Shown here piece after piece: positions 1 to 10,359 of a stretch of 64,000 nt of DNA; positions within the stretch are counted from its first letter, which is position 1; every line of letters begins with the position of its first letter. This stretch comes from an uncultured Phocaeicola sp. (lineage in GTDB: Bacteria > Bacteroidota > Bacteroidia > Bacteroidales > Bacteroidaceae): positions 124,001 to 188,000 of the forward strand of contig CARCZS010000001.1 in the NCBI GenBank assembly GCA_948956705.1, read 5' to 3'. Under the pieces are notes generated by a model. It made no database searches. It had not been told where the DNA came from and worked only from the letters and a program-made list of their open reading frames with translations. Position numbers and translations under genes: made by a program.

Positions 1-1476
1 GAATACTTTGTCTTCCAGAAAATCTGCCAGGGATTGTTTCTTTTCATTGTTGACAAGGTAAGAACCTAGCAGGGCGATTCCCCATGCGCCACCTTCACCG
101 GCAGTTTCCATTACGGAAATAGGGGAGTTTATAGCTGCTGCAAGTATTCTCTGGCCTACACCTTTCGTTTTGAATAATCCGCCGTGTCCTGTGATTCTGT
201 CTACTTTGATTTTCTCTTCATTGAAAAGAATGTCATTACCTATCTTAAGAACTCCGACTGAAGCGTATAAATGGGTACGCATAAAGTTGGCGAGGTTGAA
301 TTTGTCATTTGCAGAACGTACAAACAATGGCCTTCCGTCGGCAAGTCCTGTCACGGGTTCACCTGAAATATAATTATACGAAATAAGACCACCGCAATCT
401 GCATCGCCTGCGAGGGCATGATTGTAAAGTTTTCCATATAATTCATTCATATCTACGGGTATACCCAGCAGTTCTTGGTATTCTTTGAACAGATTGATCC
501 AGGCATTGAGGTCGGAGGTGCAGTTGTTGCAATGTACCATAGCTACAAGGCTTCCGTCGGGAGTGGTAACCATGTCAATCATTTCGTATGGCTTGGACAA
601 CTCTTTTTCCAATACAATCATGGAAAATGAGGAAGTGCCTGCTGATACATTCCCGGTGCGTTGCTTGACAGCGTTGGTTGCTACCATGCCGGTTCCGGCA
701 TCTCCTTCCGGAGGGCAGACAGGTACACCTGCTTTCAAGTGGCCCGACACGTCCAGCCTCTTGGCACCTTCCGGGGTAAGGAACCCTGCATTCTCGCCGG
801 CGGGTAAGACTTTGGGCAGGATATCTGTCAGTTTCCAAGGGTATCCTTTAGGAGCTACCAACTTGTCGAACTTGGCTATCATTTCGGCAGAATAATTCTT
901 GGTAGCCGGGTCTATGGGAAGCATTCCTGATGCATCACCTATGCCCAGGACTTTCTGACCTGTAATTTGCCAATGAATGAAACCTGCAAGGGTGGTCAGA
1001 TAGTCAATGTTACTTACGTGTTCTTCATTGTCTAAAATAGCTTGGTATAAATGAGAAATGCTCCATCTCAGAGGAATGTTATATACGAATAATTCAGATA
1101 AAGCGGCGGCTGCCGGACCGGTATTGGTATTTCTCCATGTACGGAAAGGTACAAGGATTTCTTCTTCTTTATTGAATGCCATATAACCATGCATCATGGC
1201 ACTGACACCGATTGCCGCCAAGGTTTCTATTTCTGTGTCATATAGCTTTTTTACGTTGGAACGGAGATCTGCATAGCAGTCTTGCAGGCCATGCCAGATA
1301 GCTTCCACACTGTAAGTCCACAGTCCGTCTACCAGTTGGTTTTCCCAGCTATGGCTTCCCTGGGCAATGGGCTTGTTTTCCTGGTCAATCAAAACAGCTT
1401 TGATTCGTGTTGATCCGAATTCTATGCCTAGAATAGCTTTTCCTGCTTCGATGGTTGATTTTGCATCTGATTTCAT
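1..1476 (-). CDS. araB: Ribulokinase / FGGY-family sugar kinase (3' end cut by window edge)
   Basis: The reverse strand from the ATG at 1476 reads without a stop to the window edge, so about 492 residues are visible and the C-terminus is missing. The N-terminus carries an FGGY kinase phosphate loop ([12 protein letters not shown], about residues 15-26). Further in there is a glycine-rich segment ([12 protein letters not shown]) and a GTSSF stretch typical of the family. FGGY kinases phosphorylate sugars with ATP. As the last visible gene of an arabinose operon, after araA and araD, its substrate is most likely L-ribulose, giving L-ribulose-5-phosphate. It lies about 100 bp downstream of araA on the same strand. 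By sequence alone it could be called a xylulokinase-like protein; the operon favours ribulokinase. Confidence 0.85.
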   Translation of the reverse strand, partial: MKSDAKSTIEAGKAILGIEFGSTRIKAVLIDQENKPIAQGSHSWENQLVDGLWTYSVEAIWHGLQDCYADLRSNVKKLYDTEIETLAAIGVSAMMHGYMAFNKEEEILVPFRTWRNTNTGPAAAALSELFVYNIPLRWSISHLYQAILDNEEHVSNIDYLTTLAGFIHWQITGQKVLGIGDASGMLPIDPATKNYSAEMIAKFDKLVAPKGYPWKLTDILPKVLPAGENAGFLTPEGAKRLDVSGHLKAGVPVCPPEGDAGTGMVATNAVKQRTGNVSAGTSSFSMIVLEKELSKPYEMIDMVTTPDGSLVAMVHCNNCTSDLNAWINLFKEYQELLGIPVDMNELYGKLYNHALAGDADCGGLISYNYISGEPVTGLADGRPLFVRSANDKFNLANFMRTHLYASVGVLKIGNDILFNEEKIKVDRITGHGGLFKTKGVGQRILAAAINSPISVMETAGEGGAWGIALLGSYLVNNEKKQSLADFLEDKVF

Positions 1477-1578
1477 ATTAAAACCTATAATTTAAGGTAC
1501 AACAATAATGATGATAAAATAAGGTGGGATGTGCCAAGAATCTTATTAGCCTTGACACATCCCCTCTTCATGGATGAA

Positions 1579-3108
1579 TTAGCAAAGTGCTTTGTTCAGC
1601 ATATAGTAGACTTCGTTCATGCGAAGCTCTTTCTTGAAGTTGCTGATGGTAGTATCTTTGTCGATACGGATCATTTCGATACCTGCAATCTCAGCATAGT
1701 CTTCCCAATATTCTGCTGTCAGATCATAAGAGAAGCAAGAATGATGTGTTCCACCTGCCAGGATCCATGCGCCTGCACCTACTTCGAAATTAGGCATCGG
1801 AATCCACAGGGCGGAAGCAACCGGTAATTTGGGCAACGGTTTCGGCTCGATGCATTCTACGTCGTTCACGATCAGACGGAAACGGTTACCCAAGTCTACT
1901 ACAGTGGCGGTACAACCTGAGCCTACTTTTGAAGTGAATACAAGACGGGCTGTCTGGCTCTTGCGAATACCTATGCCTAGGAAGTGTACTTCCAGACGTG
2001 GTTTGGAAGCGGCGATAAGAGGACAAACTTCCAGCATATGTGATTGCAGGATAGCACTGTTTGCACCATCGAAGTTCAATGTGTAATCTTCCAGGAAAGA
2101 ACAACCTTTGGAAAGTCCTTGGTTCATCACCCATACGGTACGGTAGAGAGCTGCTGATTTCCAGTCACCTTCCGCACCGAATCCGTAGCCTTCAGCCATC
2201 AGACGCTGGGAAGCCAGTCCCGGTATCTGATCGAAGTAGCTGCCGTCTGTTTGGCCCAAATCATCAAAATTAGTAGTGAATCCTTTGGCGCCTTTGGCTT
2301 TAAGGATGGCACGAAGAGCTAATTCGGCTTTTGCAGCGTTCCATACTTTCTGATAAGCTTCGGTTGATTTATCTTCTAATGAAGCATCGTGGTCGTATTC
2401 GTTGAAGTAAGTTGCTACAAGTGCCTCTACATCTGTATCCTTGATGTTTTTATGGTATTCCATCAGTTCGCTTGCCGGACAGTAATCTACGTGATACCCC
2501 ATACGTTGTTCTGCTTCCACTTTATCACCGTCAGTTACAGCTACATTATTCATCTGATCGCCGAAACGGATGATCAGCATATCCTGAGAGTCTGCCCAAC
2601 CTGCACAAACGCGCATCCAAACGGCAATCTTGTGCTGGGTGTCTTCGTCTTTCCAGTAACCTACCACTACTTTGCGGCGGATGCGCATACGGGTACAGAT
2701 ATGTCCGAATTCGCGGTCACCATGGGCGGATTGATTCAGATTCATGAAGTCCATATCCATGGTATCCCAAGGAATTTCCTTATTGAATTGAGTGTGTAGA
2801 TGTAACAGTGGTTTCTTTAACTGTTGCAGACCGTGAATCCACATTTTAGCTGGGGAGAAAGTGTGCATCCAAGTGATGACACCGATACATTTTTCATCGT
2901 TGTTGGCTGCTTTGAACACTGCTTCCACTTCTTTGGAAGAGTTGGCTGTTCCTTTATATACTACTTTTACAGGAAGTTTCCCTGATTCGTTCAGTCCGTT
3001 TACCATTTCATTGGAGTGAGCGTCTACTGCTATAACTGCGTCACCTCCGTACAGAAGCTGTGCTCCTGTTACAAACCATACTTCATACTGATCAAATGCT
3101 TTTTCCAT
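1579..3108 (-). CDS. araA: L-arabinose isomerase
   Basis: This 509-residue protein has the length and sequence of L-arabinose isomerase. It interconverts L-arabinose and L-ribulose in the cytoplasm using a divalent metal. The N-terminus (EVWFVTGAQLLYG) and the segment GVITWMHTFSPAKMWI are hallmarks of the family. A GFGAEGDWKSAALYR segment and the histidine-containing SHMLEVCP stretch fit the metal-binding active site known for the family. It sits between the epimerase gene (40 bp upstream) and the kinase gene, so the three catabolic steps isomerase, kinase and epimerase are encoded together. No truncation is seen. Confidence 0.96.
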   Translation of the reverse strand: MEKAFDQYEVWFVTGAQLLYGGDAVIAVDAHSNEMVNGLNESGKLPVKVVYKGTANSSKEVEAVFKAANNDEKCIGVITWMHTFSPAKMWIHGLQQLKKPLLHLHTQFNKEIPWDTMDMDFMNLNQSAHGDREFGHICTRMRIRRKVVVGYWKDEDTQHKIAVWMRVCAGWADSQDMLIIRFGDQMNNVAVTDGDKVEAEQRMGYHVDYCPASELMEYHKNIKDTDVEALVATYFNEYDHDASLEDKSTEAYQKVWNAAKAELALRAILKAKGAKGFTTNFDDLGQTDGSYFDQIPGLASQRLMAEGYGFGAEGDWKSAALYRTVWVMNQGLSKGCSFLEDYTLNFDGANSAILQSHMLEVCPLIAASKPRLEVHFLGIGIRKSQTARLVFTSKVGSGCTATVVDLGNRFRLIVNDVECIEPKPLPKLPVASALWIPMPNFEVGAGAWILAGGTHHSCFSYDLTAEYWEDYAEIAGIEMIRIDKDTTISNFKKELRMNEVYYMLNKALC

Positions 3109-3147
3109 AATGTTATATTTTAAAAGGGTTATTAATTTCTTTGTTTC

Positions 3148-3834
3148 TTATTTCTGTCCATAATAGGCATTGGGGCCGTGTTTGCGGCTGAAATGCTTTT
3201 CTATTAATAAAGAATTCATCGTTAAATGAGGGTTGGCGGCAAAAGCGATACTTGCCATTTTGGCTACCTGTTCCATGACTACTGCATTATGTACAGCATC
3301 ATTGGCATCTTTTCCCCATGCAAAAGGACCATGATTTTTTACTAGTACTCCCGGAGTATGTACAGGGTTCAGGTTCTTGAAACGTTTCACAATCACATTG
3401 CCTGTTTCCTGTTCGTAGGCACCTTTTACTTCCTCTTCAGTCATATCTGCGGTACAAGGAATGGCGTCATGGAAATAATCGGCATGAGTCGTTCCGATAT
3501 TGGGGATATCCATTCCGGCTTGTGCCCAGGCGGTAGCATAGGTGGAGTGGGTATGTACCACTCCACCTATTTCGGGGAATGCTTTATATAGAACTACATG
3601 GGTGGGAGTATCTGAAGACGGACGAAGAGAACCTTCTACCACGTTGCCGTCCAGATCTACTACAACCATGTCTTCAGCTTTCATATCATCGTATGATACG
3701 CCACTGGGTTTGATTACTACCAGACCTGTTTCACGATCGATGGCAGAAACATTTCCCCATGTAAAAATAACTAGTCCGTGTTTCACCAAATCCAGATTGG
3801 CACGGAATACTTTTTCTTTTAATTTTTCTAACAT
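3148..3834 (-). CDS. araD: L-ribulose-5-phosphate 4-epimerase
   Basis: A class II aldolase/epimerase of 228 residues when started at the ATG at 3834 ([16 protein letters not shown]). The open frame extends upstream to 3966, but that extension would run into the repressor gene and has no family similarity. The zinc-binding histidines are visible in [12 protein letters not shown] and in [28 protein letters not shown] is also a family hallmark. The enzyme converts L-ribulose-5-phosphate to D-xylulose-5-phosphate, which enters the pentose phosphate pathway. It is flanked by the Nudix repressor upstream and araA downstream, all on the same strand. Confidence 0.95.
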   Translation of the reverse strand: MLEKLKEKVFRANLDLVKHGLVIFTWGNVSAIDRETGLVVIKPSGVSYDDMKAEDMVVVDLDGNVVEGSLRPSSDTPTHVVLYKAFPEIGGVVHTHSTYATAWAQAGMDIPNIGTTHADYFHDAIPCTADMTEEEVKGAYEQETGNVIVKRFKNLNPVHTPGVLVKNHGPFAWGKDANDAVHNAVVMEQVAKMASIAFAANPHLTMNSLLIEKHFSRKHGPNAYYGQK

Positions 3835-3904
3835 AATGAATAATTGGGTAATGTGGCAATCTGCTAATTTGTCAATTGGCAAATTATTGCATCGGCACAT
3901 TATT

Positions 3905-4582
3905 TTAAAGTTTAAATTTCGGATCTTTTCTGTAGGCCTTATCATTAAATTTATAAAGATAAGCACCTCGTCGGGAACCTGATTTGTCTATCAAATCTGT
4001 TTTTTCAATGAAATCCATTTCGGCTACCCGCTTGCGGAAATTCCGCTTGTCCATCGGTTCGCCATAGATTGCCTCATATAGATTTTGCAACTGTGTCAGG
4101 GTAAACAGTTCGGGCAGCAGGTTAAAACCAATTGGATTGTATGATGCTTTGTGCTTCATCAGTTCACGTGCTTTGGAAATCATGATCGGATGGTCGAAAA
4201 TGAGCTGTGGCAGTTCGTCTATTTTTGTCCAATGGGCATTGTGCTGCTGCACTAGTTCCCTGTCATATTCATTTACATTGACTAAAGCATAATAGGCTAC
4301 TGATATGACTCGTTCTCCCGGATCGCGCTCTAAGTCGCCAAATGTGCCTACTTGTTCCATATATACATTTTCCAATCCGGTCAGTTCTGCCAATACCCGT
4401 TTGGCGGCAGCGTCTACACTTTCGTCTTCTTGTACGAATCCTCCCATCAAAGACCATTTTCCCATAGCCGGTTCAAAATTTCGTTTTAGTAGAAGCAGTT
4501 TTAATTCTCCTTCGTCAAAACCGAAAATGATACAGTCTACAGATACATAGAATTTAGGGTTTATGTTATAATAGGTGGTCAT
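3905..4582 (-). CDS. araR: Nudix-family transcriptional repressor of arabinose utilisation (AraR/NrtR type)
   Basis: A 225-residue protein with an N-terminal Nudix-like domain (about residues 8-145) and a C-terminal winged helix (about 150-225, [17 protein letters not shown] onward). The Nudix box is degenerate: where active hydrolases have REXXEE, this protein reads RVLAEL. That fits a ligand sensor rather than an enzyme. Proteins of this architecture belong to the NrtR family, and a Bacteroides thetaiotaomicron member is an established L-arabinose-responsive repressor (AraR). Position inside the arabinose operon supports the same role. Likely operator dyads lie upstream of the operon at 7667-7706. 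Confidence 0.9.
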   Translation of the reverse strand: MTTYYNINPKFYVSVDCIIFGFDEGELKLLLLKRNFEPAMGKWSLMGGFVQEDESVDAAAKRVLAELTGLENVYMEQVGTFGDLERDPGERVISVAYYALVNVNEYDRELVQQHNAHWTKIDELPQLIFDHPIMISKARELMKHKASYNPIGFNLLPELFTLTQLQNLYEAIYGEPMDKRNFRKRVAEMDFIEKTDLIDKSGSRRGAYLYKFNDKAYRKDPKFKL

Positions 4583-4657
4583 GGTTTAGCGTCGGTTTAA
4601 AATTAACAGGCTGTATTCTTCAAGATAATTCAAAGCATACAGCCTTTAATTTATGGT

Positions 4658-6400
4658 TTACCAGAAATAAGCATAGAATAGTGCACAAAGCAGAACTACA
4701 CCTAAAGAGGTAATAACATCCCATTTGTTCCAACTCTTTCTGATAAGTTCCTTGTAACTGCCGGTAAAGGTGATGGCTTCCACTTGTTTGGCGGTTGGAG
4801 CCGGAGTGAAGCATGATACAACAACCATTAACAACAAGAGGAATACAAGTAGCCATATTTCAAAAATAAGCCAGTTTGTCTGCCAAAACCAAGTTGTATT
4901 TTCCCAAAACCAGCCGGTCATCACATCTTTTCCGGTATTGGTGAGGATATTAGTCAGCAAACGGAGCATACCAATTAGGAAACCTACAATCATGGCTGTT
5001 TCACCGGCTTTCGGAGTGATTTTCTTGGAGAATATACCAAGTGCAAATACGGCTACCATTGCAGGTGCAAGGAGGGACTGTATGCCTTGCAGGTAGTCGT
5101 AAAGGCTGCCGAGGCTCATCATTACAGGAATCCATGCCATGCCGAGGATAACTACAACTACGGTGGCGATACGTCCTACCATAACATAAGTAGCTTCACT
5201 TTTGTTTTTAAACATGGGCTTGTAAAAGTCTTCTGTAAAAAGTGTGGCGCATGAATTAAAGAAAGCAGCCAGTGAAGCAACCAATGCGCAGATGAATCCG
5301 ATAGTTACAATACCTTTTACACCGGCAGGCAGAACATCCTTTACCATTACAGCAAAAGCCGCATCTGTATTTGACATATCAAATTCACCTTTTGCAGCCA
5401 AGGCGGCAGCTACCATCCCCGGAATAAGAAACATGAAGACAGGCAGGATTTTAAAATAACCGGCTGCAATAGTACCTCTGCGGGCACGCTTCATTACCAC
5501 ATCATTATCTTCGCCTTTACGCTGTCCAAGTACACGCTGTACGATATGCTGGTCGGTACACCAATACCAGAAACCGATGATGGAAGCTCCGATAAATACC
5601 CAGAATCCAGGATAATCTTGATACATCGGGTCTGCTTCGGTCCAGTGAAACATATGGTTGGCACCATAAGCGTGTCCGTCTGCTCCTACATTCATGGCGC
5701 TACGCGCATGATCCATCATTTCTGTCCATCCTGTAGCAATATTACCGTCTCCCAAGGCTGACAGTCCCAGGAAAAGAACCAAGAAAGAACCGATGATTAA
5801 AATAGGGGTTTGAATAGCTGAGAGGGTCATTACTCCTTTCATTCCACTCAGTACGGTGAAGATGCCGGTCAGGACAATAAGTCCGATTGCCCCATACCAA
5901 AAAGGAAGTCCAAGTAAGAATTCCAAAAAGATACCTCCGGTATAGGCGGTTACACTAACTTTAGTAAGAATGTAGGCTATCAGTGTGATGATAGAAAGCC
6001 ATGAACCGGTACGCGGGGTATAACGGTATTTAAGGAAATCGGGCATGGTAATGATTTTGCCCATTTTATTGTTTAATAGTTGGTAGAATGGAACAAAAAG
6101 CCATCCTAGAAGAAGAATCATCCAACCTTGCATTTCCCAGTGTGCCATACCTACTCCGGATTTGGCACCGGTTCCTGCCAAACCTACCAGATGTTCCGAA
6201 CCGATATTGGCTGCAAAGATAGCAGCACCAATGATGTACCATGGCTCACCTTTGCCAAATAGATAATCTTCACTGCTTGCTCCTTGTTGCGAGCGTTTGT
6301 CTTTTTGTACAGAGCGCCATACCGCCCATATCACAGCTACAATGCCGACTGCCAGTATTGTCCAGTCCAGCCAGATGAATTCATGTGAATTCCAATTCAT
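4658..6400 (-). CDS. Sodium:solute symporter, probable L-arabinose uptake (AraT-like)
   Basis: A 580-residue polytopic membrane protein of the sodium:solute symporter (SSS/SGLT) family. The first membrane segment follows a short N-terminus (LDWTILAVGIVAVIWAVW). The conserved motif GAAIFAANIGSEHLVGLAG marks the broken first helix that binds substrate and sodium in this family. About 14 hydrophobic segments can be counted. It lies between the mutarotase and repressor genes of the arabinose operon with short gaps, so it most likely imports arabinose across the inner membrane. The substrate is inferred from context; galactose or another pentose cannot be excluded from sequence alone. Confidence 0.9.
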   Translation of the reverse strand: MNWNSHEFIWLDWTILAVGIVAVIWAVWRSVQKDKRSQQGASSEDYLFGKGEPWYIIGAAIFAANIGSEHLVGLAGTGAKSGVGMAHWEMQGWMILLLGWLFVPFYQLLNNKMGKIITMPDFLKYRYTPRTGSWLSIITLIAYILTKVSVTAYTGGIFLEFLLGLPFWYGAIGLIVLTGIFTVLSGMKGVMTLSAIQTPILIIGSFLVLFLGLSALGDGNIATGWTEMMDHARSAMNVGADGHAYGANHMFHWTEADPMYQDYPGFWVFIGASIIGFWYWCTDQHIVQRVLGQRKGEDNDVVMKRARRGTIAAGYFKILPVFMFLIPGMVAAALAAKGEFDMSNTDAAFAVMVKDVLPAGVKGIVTIGFICALVASLAAFFNSCATLFTEDFYKPMFKNKSEATYVMVGRIATVVVVILGMAWIPVMMSLGSLYDYLQGIQSLLAPAMVAVFALGIFSKKITPKAGETAMIVGFLIGMLRLLTNILTNTGKDVMTGWFWENTTWFWQTNWLIFEIWLLVFLLLLMVVVSCFTPAPTAKQVEAITFTGSYKELIRKSWNKWDVITSLGVVLLCALFYAYFW

Positions 6401-6426
6401 GATATTAAATATTTAAAGTTTAACAA

Positions 6427-7581
6427 TTATTTTTCAACACCGAATTTAAAGATACATTGGCTGTGATAGGTCTGTCCCGGTTCCAGAATTACAGAAGGCC
6501 ATTGTGATTTGTTGGGGCTGTCGGGATAGTGCTGTGTTTCCAGACAAACAGACGCGCGTTGCGGATAAGTAATTCCCTTTTTCCCTTTTACGGTTCCATC
6601 CAAAAAGTTGCCTGTATAAACTTGTATTCCCGGTTCATTAGTATATACTTCCAAAGTGATACCACTAGTAGGGCTGGTCAGTTTGGCAGCCAGCTGGTTG
6701 ATATCGCCTTTCGTGTTAAGTACCCAATTATGGTCGAAGCCGTTACCGAATTTTATTTGTTCGTTTTCAAAGTTAGTCACATCGGGGGCAATGGTTTTAG
6801 GAGTATTGAAATCAAACGGAGTTTCTGTTACTGCCATCATTTCTCCAGTGGTCATGAATGTGCTGTCAACGGGAGTGATGCTGTCTGCATTTACATAAAG
6901 AATATGGTCGGTGGCCGGATTGGCAGGATTTCCACTCAAGTTGAAATAAGAGTGGTTGGTCATATTGATAACAGTCTTTTTGTCAGTTGTCGCTTCGTAA
7001 TTTATGTCGATGGCATTGTCTCTTGTCAGTGCATAAGTAACAGTAGCGGTTACATTTCCCGGAAAATTGGCATCTCCATCCGGTGACTTCATAGTCAGTG
7101 TCATAGTACTGTCGTTTAATTGGTTTGCTTCATAAACTTGGTATTGCCATCCTTTAGGACCTCCATGCAGGCAGTGACCAAAATTATTTTGGGGTAATTG
7201 AATGGTTTCTCCATCCATTACGATGACTCCTTTATTAATGCGGTTGGCATAGCGTCCGATAGAAGCACCGAAGTCGCTTGGTATATTTTGGTAGTCAGCA
7301 ATGCTGTCAAAACCCAGCACTACATCTTTTAGATTTCCATTTTTGTCGGGGACCATGATAGATACAATACGTCCGCCAAAATTAGTTACGCATACTTCCA
7401 TTCCGGCTGCATTCTTTAGCGTATACAGTTTAACAGGTTTTACGCCATCCACTATTGTTTCATAATTAGTGGGGTTTAATCCGGACTTTGTAAGTGTTTC
7501 TTGAGATTGTTTGGGAGCGCAAGCACTTAACAAGGTCAGTGCGATACCGGTTCCCAGAAAGGTTCTTTTCATGCTTTTCAT
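6427..7581 (-). CDS. galM: Lipoprotein aldose 1-epimerase (mutarotase), arabinose operon
   Basis: A 384-residue aldose 1-epimerase with a lipoprotein signal peptide ending in a lipobox (LSAC, cysteine about residue 21), so it is exported and lipid-anchored. Mutarotase signatures are present: NRINKG, HGGPKGWQYQVYE, NMTNHSYFNLSG with the catalytic histidine, and a C-terminal CLETQHYPDSPN. The enzyme equilibrates sugar anomers, here probably arabinose before uptake by the neighbouring symporter 27 bp downstream. It is the first gene of the arabinose operon. A second in-frame ATG at 7572 would remove three residues and keep the signal peptide. A paralogue without a signal peptide heads the galactose operon at 10360-11454. 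Confidence 0.93.
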   Translation of the reverse strand: MKSMKRTFLGTGIALTLLSACAPKQSQETLTKSGLNPTNYETIVDGVKPVKLYTLKNAAGMEVCVTNFGGRIVSIMVPDKNGNLKDVVLGFDSIADYQNIPSDFGASIGRYANRINKGVIVMDGETIQLPQNNFGHCLHGGPKGWQYQVYEANQLNDSTMTLTMKSPDGDANFPGNVTATVTYALTRDNAIDINYEATTDKKTVINMTNHSYFNLSGNPANPATDHILYVNADSITPVDSTFMTTGEMMAVTETPFDFNTPKTIAPDVTNFENEQIKFGNGFDHNWVLNTKGDINQLAAKLTSPTSGITLEVYTNEPGIQVYTGNFLDGTVKGKKGITYPQRASVCLETQHYPDSPNKSQWPSVILEPGQTYHSQCIFKFGVEK

Positions 7582-7666
7582 GATATAAAAGTACTAATTA
7601 GTAATAGAGTATATGATTTTGGGTGTAAAAGTAACACTATTACTAATACATTGGATATGAAAAGAG

Positions 7667-7706
7667 TATGTTGTGCAACATAAAAGTGTATTTCCTACAC
7701 TTTTAT
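7667..7706. promoter_or_regulatory. Two inverted repeats upstream of the arabinose operon, candidate operators
   Basis: Two dyads overlap end to end about 90-125 bp before the mutarotase start codon. The first is TATGTTG-2 nt-CAACATA (7667-7682). The second is a perfect 11-bp inverted repeat, ATAAAAGTGTA-5 nt-TACACTTTTAT (7680-7706). Both lie in the only gap from which the minus-strand arabinose operon can be started. Binding by the Nudix repressor is an inference from position; no clear -7 element was found between these dyads and the start codon. Confidence 0.5.
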
Positions 7707-7720
7707 AGCATAAAGAAGAA

Positions 7721-7750
7721 AAAACCGCTTTGAATCCAAAGCGGTTTTTT
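7721..7750 (-). terminator. Rho-independent terminator after galK
   Basis: A perfect 12-bp stem (AAAACCGCTTTG / CAAAGCGGTTTT) with the 4-nt loop AATC and a T run on each side lies just past the galK stop codon. The stem works in either direction, but only the minus strand has a gene ending here. Confidence 0.85.
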
Positions 7751-7777
7751 CATATGTTAGCGAATTTGAGATCTTTT

Positions 7778-8932
7778 TTATACCAGCTTGCGAGAACCGT
7801 CACTGATGACTACATCGTAAACTTTGGGACTTCTTCCGAACTTCTCTTTGAATCTTTCTTTGGCAGTGGTGATGAATGTTTCGTATAGTTCATTTTTAAC
7901 TAGGTTGATTGTACATCCACCGAAACCTCCACCCATGACACGTGAACCGGTGACACCGCAGTCGAAAGCAACATCATTCAAGAAGTCAAGTTCTTCACAG
8001 CTTACTTCATACAATTTACTCATGCCATAGTGAGTTTCATACATCTTCTGTCCTACGGTTTCGTAATCACCTCTTTCCAAAGCATCGCAAACATCAAGTA
8101 CACGTTGGATTTCTTCAATGACGTATTCTGCACGCATATAGTCTTCTTCACTGATCTCGGCTTTTGCTTCCTGCAACATTTCCATTGTACAATCACGTAA
8201 AAATTCTACATGAGGATGTTTTTTCTGGATGGCGGCTACAGCAGCTTCGCAGCTTTGGCGACGTTTATTATAAGCAGAAGAAGCCAATTCGTGTTTGACT
8301 ACCGAGTCAACCAATACCAATCGGTAACCTTCCGGTTTGAACGGGAAGTATTGATATTCCAATGAACGACAGTCCAAACGGATCAAACTACCTTCTTTTC
8401 CGAATACAGATGCAAATTGATCCATAATACCGCAATTTACACCACAATAATTATGTTCTGTTGCCTGACCTACTTTGGCTAATTCAAATTTATCTATTTT
8501 GTTGTCACCGAAAAGTTCGTTGATAGCAAAAGCATACGTACTTTCCAATGCAGCAGATGAAGACATACCTGCACCCAAAGGTACGTCACCCGCAAAAGCA
8601 GTGTCAAAACCTTTCACATCTACACCACGTTTGATCATTTCGCGGCAAACGCCGAAAATATATCTTGCCCAACTGGCTTTAGGAGCATCTTCTTCGTTCA
8701 AGCCGAATTCTACATAGTCTTTTAGATCAATAGAATAAGCACGTACCTTATCAGTACCATTAGGTTTGATTTCAGCAATCATACCTTTATCTACTGCTCC
8801 GGGAAAGACAAAACCACCGTTATAGTCGGTATGTTCTCCAATAAGGTTAATACGTCCGGGTGATGCATATACTGAACCTGTTGTGCCATCAAAATGTTTG
8901 ATGAAGCGACTTCTTACGTATTCTATATCCAT
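7778..8932 (-). CDS. galK: Galactokinase
   Basis: A 384-residue GHMP-family kinase that phosphorylates galactose with ATP as the first step of the Leloir pathway. The galactokinase signature GRINLIGEHTDYNGGFVFP is near the N-terminus (about residues 27-45). The GHMP ATP-binding motif PLGAGMSSSAALE follows at about residue 116. The third motif VMGGGFGGCTINLV is near residue 334. Length is normal. It is the last gene of a three-gene operon with an MFS sugar transporter (gap 40 bp) and a mutarotase, and a terminator follows it. Confidence 0.97.
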   Translation of the reverse strand: MDIEYVRSRFIKHFDGTTGSVYASPGRINLIGEHTDYNGGFVFPGAVDKGMIAEIKPNGTDKVRAYSIDLKDYVEFGLNEEDAPKASWARYIFGVCREMIKRGVDVKGFDTAFAGDVPLGAGMSSSAALESTYAFAINELFGDNKIDKFELAKVGQATEHNYCGVNCGIMDQFASVFGKEGSLIRLDCRSLEYQYFPFKPEGYRLVLVDSVVKHELASSAYNKRRQSCEAAVAAIQKKHPHVEFLRDCTMEMLQEAKAEISEEDYMRAEYVIEEIQRVLDVCDALERGDYETVGQKMYETHYGMSKLYEVSCEELDFLNDVAFDCGVTGSRVMGGGFGGCTINLVKNELYETFITTAKERFKEKFGRSPKVYDVVISDGSRKLV

Positions 8933-8972
8933 GATATTAATAGTTTAAAGTTAATACTATATGTTTTTATAA

Positions 8973-10313
8973 TTATTCTACAGGAATGTCTTTGTTTACG
9001 TTCTTGCATCCTACCAAACCATAGAACAACAGATAAGCAAGCAAAGCGATAATTAACCAATAGCTGGCCATATATCCCACAGCGTCAGAAATGAATTGCT
9101 GTAGTAATGGGAAAATACCGCCACCGACAACCATCATCATAAAAATACCTGAAGCTTGTGCGGTATATTTGCCTAAACCTTCTACAGCGAGGTTGAAGAT
9201 ACCTCCCCACATAATGGACGTACATAAACCACAAAGTACCAAAAATAGGGCACTGACAGGTACAGAGGCCATTTCGAATCCATTTTCTACACTATATCCC
9301 GGCATAGAGACAGTGATTTCTTTTGGAGTGAAGATTGCGATTAATATAAAACAGATAGCTGTTGCGGAAACAACAATCAATTGTGTGCGTGTAGCTACTT
9401 TACCGCTGATGACACTACTTGCAGAACGTCCCACTAACATGAGCAACCAATAGATGGCAGCAATAGCACCACCGATAGCGGCACCGTTGGCAAGCAGGCC
9501 CGCACCTTTTTCCGTTGGGTCGGCAAGATAGAAATTTAATGTGCCTGGAATACCGATTTCAATACCTACATACACAAAGATACCGATTACACCTAATACA
9601 GTATGGCGGAAATTCCAAGGACTATGAGAGAATTTCTCTTTTTCATGACCTGCTTTTCTTAGATGAGGCTCTGGAATGGCGATGAATGAAAGAGCGATAA
9701 ACGCTGATACGAATACACCCATTGCGATGAAAAGCAGAGGAGCTACATCTGACATAGCTGTTTGAGGGGTAACAGAACCAATCAAGGCACCTACGAAAAG
9801 CGGAGTCAAAGTACCTGACAATGAGTTTAGAGCACCACCGGCTTGGATTAATTGGTTACCTTTGTTACCACCACCACCTAAAAGATTTAGCATCGGGTTA
9901 ACTACAGTGTTCAGCATACATACACAAAAACCACAGACGAAGGCACCAAGCAGATAGATGATAAAATTCATTTTAATGGCATATTCTCCTAAATTGAATA
10001 CGTCTATATCTGCACCGAACAAACTGGAAATATATTGGATAAACAAACCGATGAAACCTACTGCCATGGCAATGAGGGCTGTTTTTTTATATCCGATTTT
10101 TACAAGCATATTACCTGAAGGAATCCCCATAAACAGATATGCGAGGAAATTCATCATATTTCCCATCATACCCAAGGTATTGGCACCTGCATATTGGTTT
10201 TTCCATATTGTGCCGAAAGGCGCAGCAAGATTAGTAACGAAGGAAATCATCGCGAAAAGGAAGAACATTGTAATGATAGCGATGATATTACCGTTCTGTT
10301 TTTGTTGATTCAT
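8973..10313 (-). CDS. MFS sugar transporter, glucose/galactose type (FucP/GluP-like)
   Basis: A 446-residue major facilitator superfamily protein with about 12 hydrophobic segments. It resembles the FucP/GluP family, in which a sugar enters with a proton or cation. Recognisable features are the N-terminal FVTNLAAPFGTIWKNQY region, GAFVCGFCVCMLNTVVNPMLNLLGG with its long family-specific loop, and CGLCTSIMWGGIFNLAVEGLG late in the protein. Between galK and galM, galactose or glucose is the likely substrate. Gaps to both neighbours are about 40-47 bp, consistent with one transcript. Confidence 0.88.
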   Translation of the reverse strand: MNQQKQNGNIIAIITMFFLFAMISFVTNLAAPFGTIWKNQYAGANTLGMMGNMMNFLAYLFMGIPSGNMLVKIGYKKTALIAMAVGFIGLFIQYISSLFGADIDVFNLGEYAIKMNFIIYLLGAFVCGFCVCMLNTVVNPMLNLLGGGGNKGNQLIQAGGALNSLSGTLTPLFVGALIGSVTPQTAMSDVAPLLFIAMGVFVSAFIALSFIAIPEPHLRKAGHEKEKFSHSPWNFRHTVLGVIGIFVYVGIEIGIPGTLNFYLADPTEKGAGLLANGAAIGGAIAAIYWLLMLVGRSASSVISGKVATRTQLIVVSATAICFILIAIFTPKEITVSMPGYSVENGFEMASVPVSALFLVLCGLCTSIMWGGIFNLAVEGLGKYTAQASGIFMMMVVGGGIFPLLQQFISDAVGYMASYWLIIALLAYLLFYGLVGCKNVNKDIPVE

Positions 10314-10359
10314 GGTTTTGAAAAAATTATAAGTTTATTAATTAGGTTATTTCATAAAA

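Noticed and set aside
3835..3966. N-terminal extension of the ribulose-phosphate epimerase
   Set aside because: The extension overlaps the repressor gene and has no similarity to the family; the ATG at 3834 gives the normal length.
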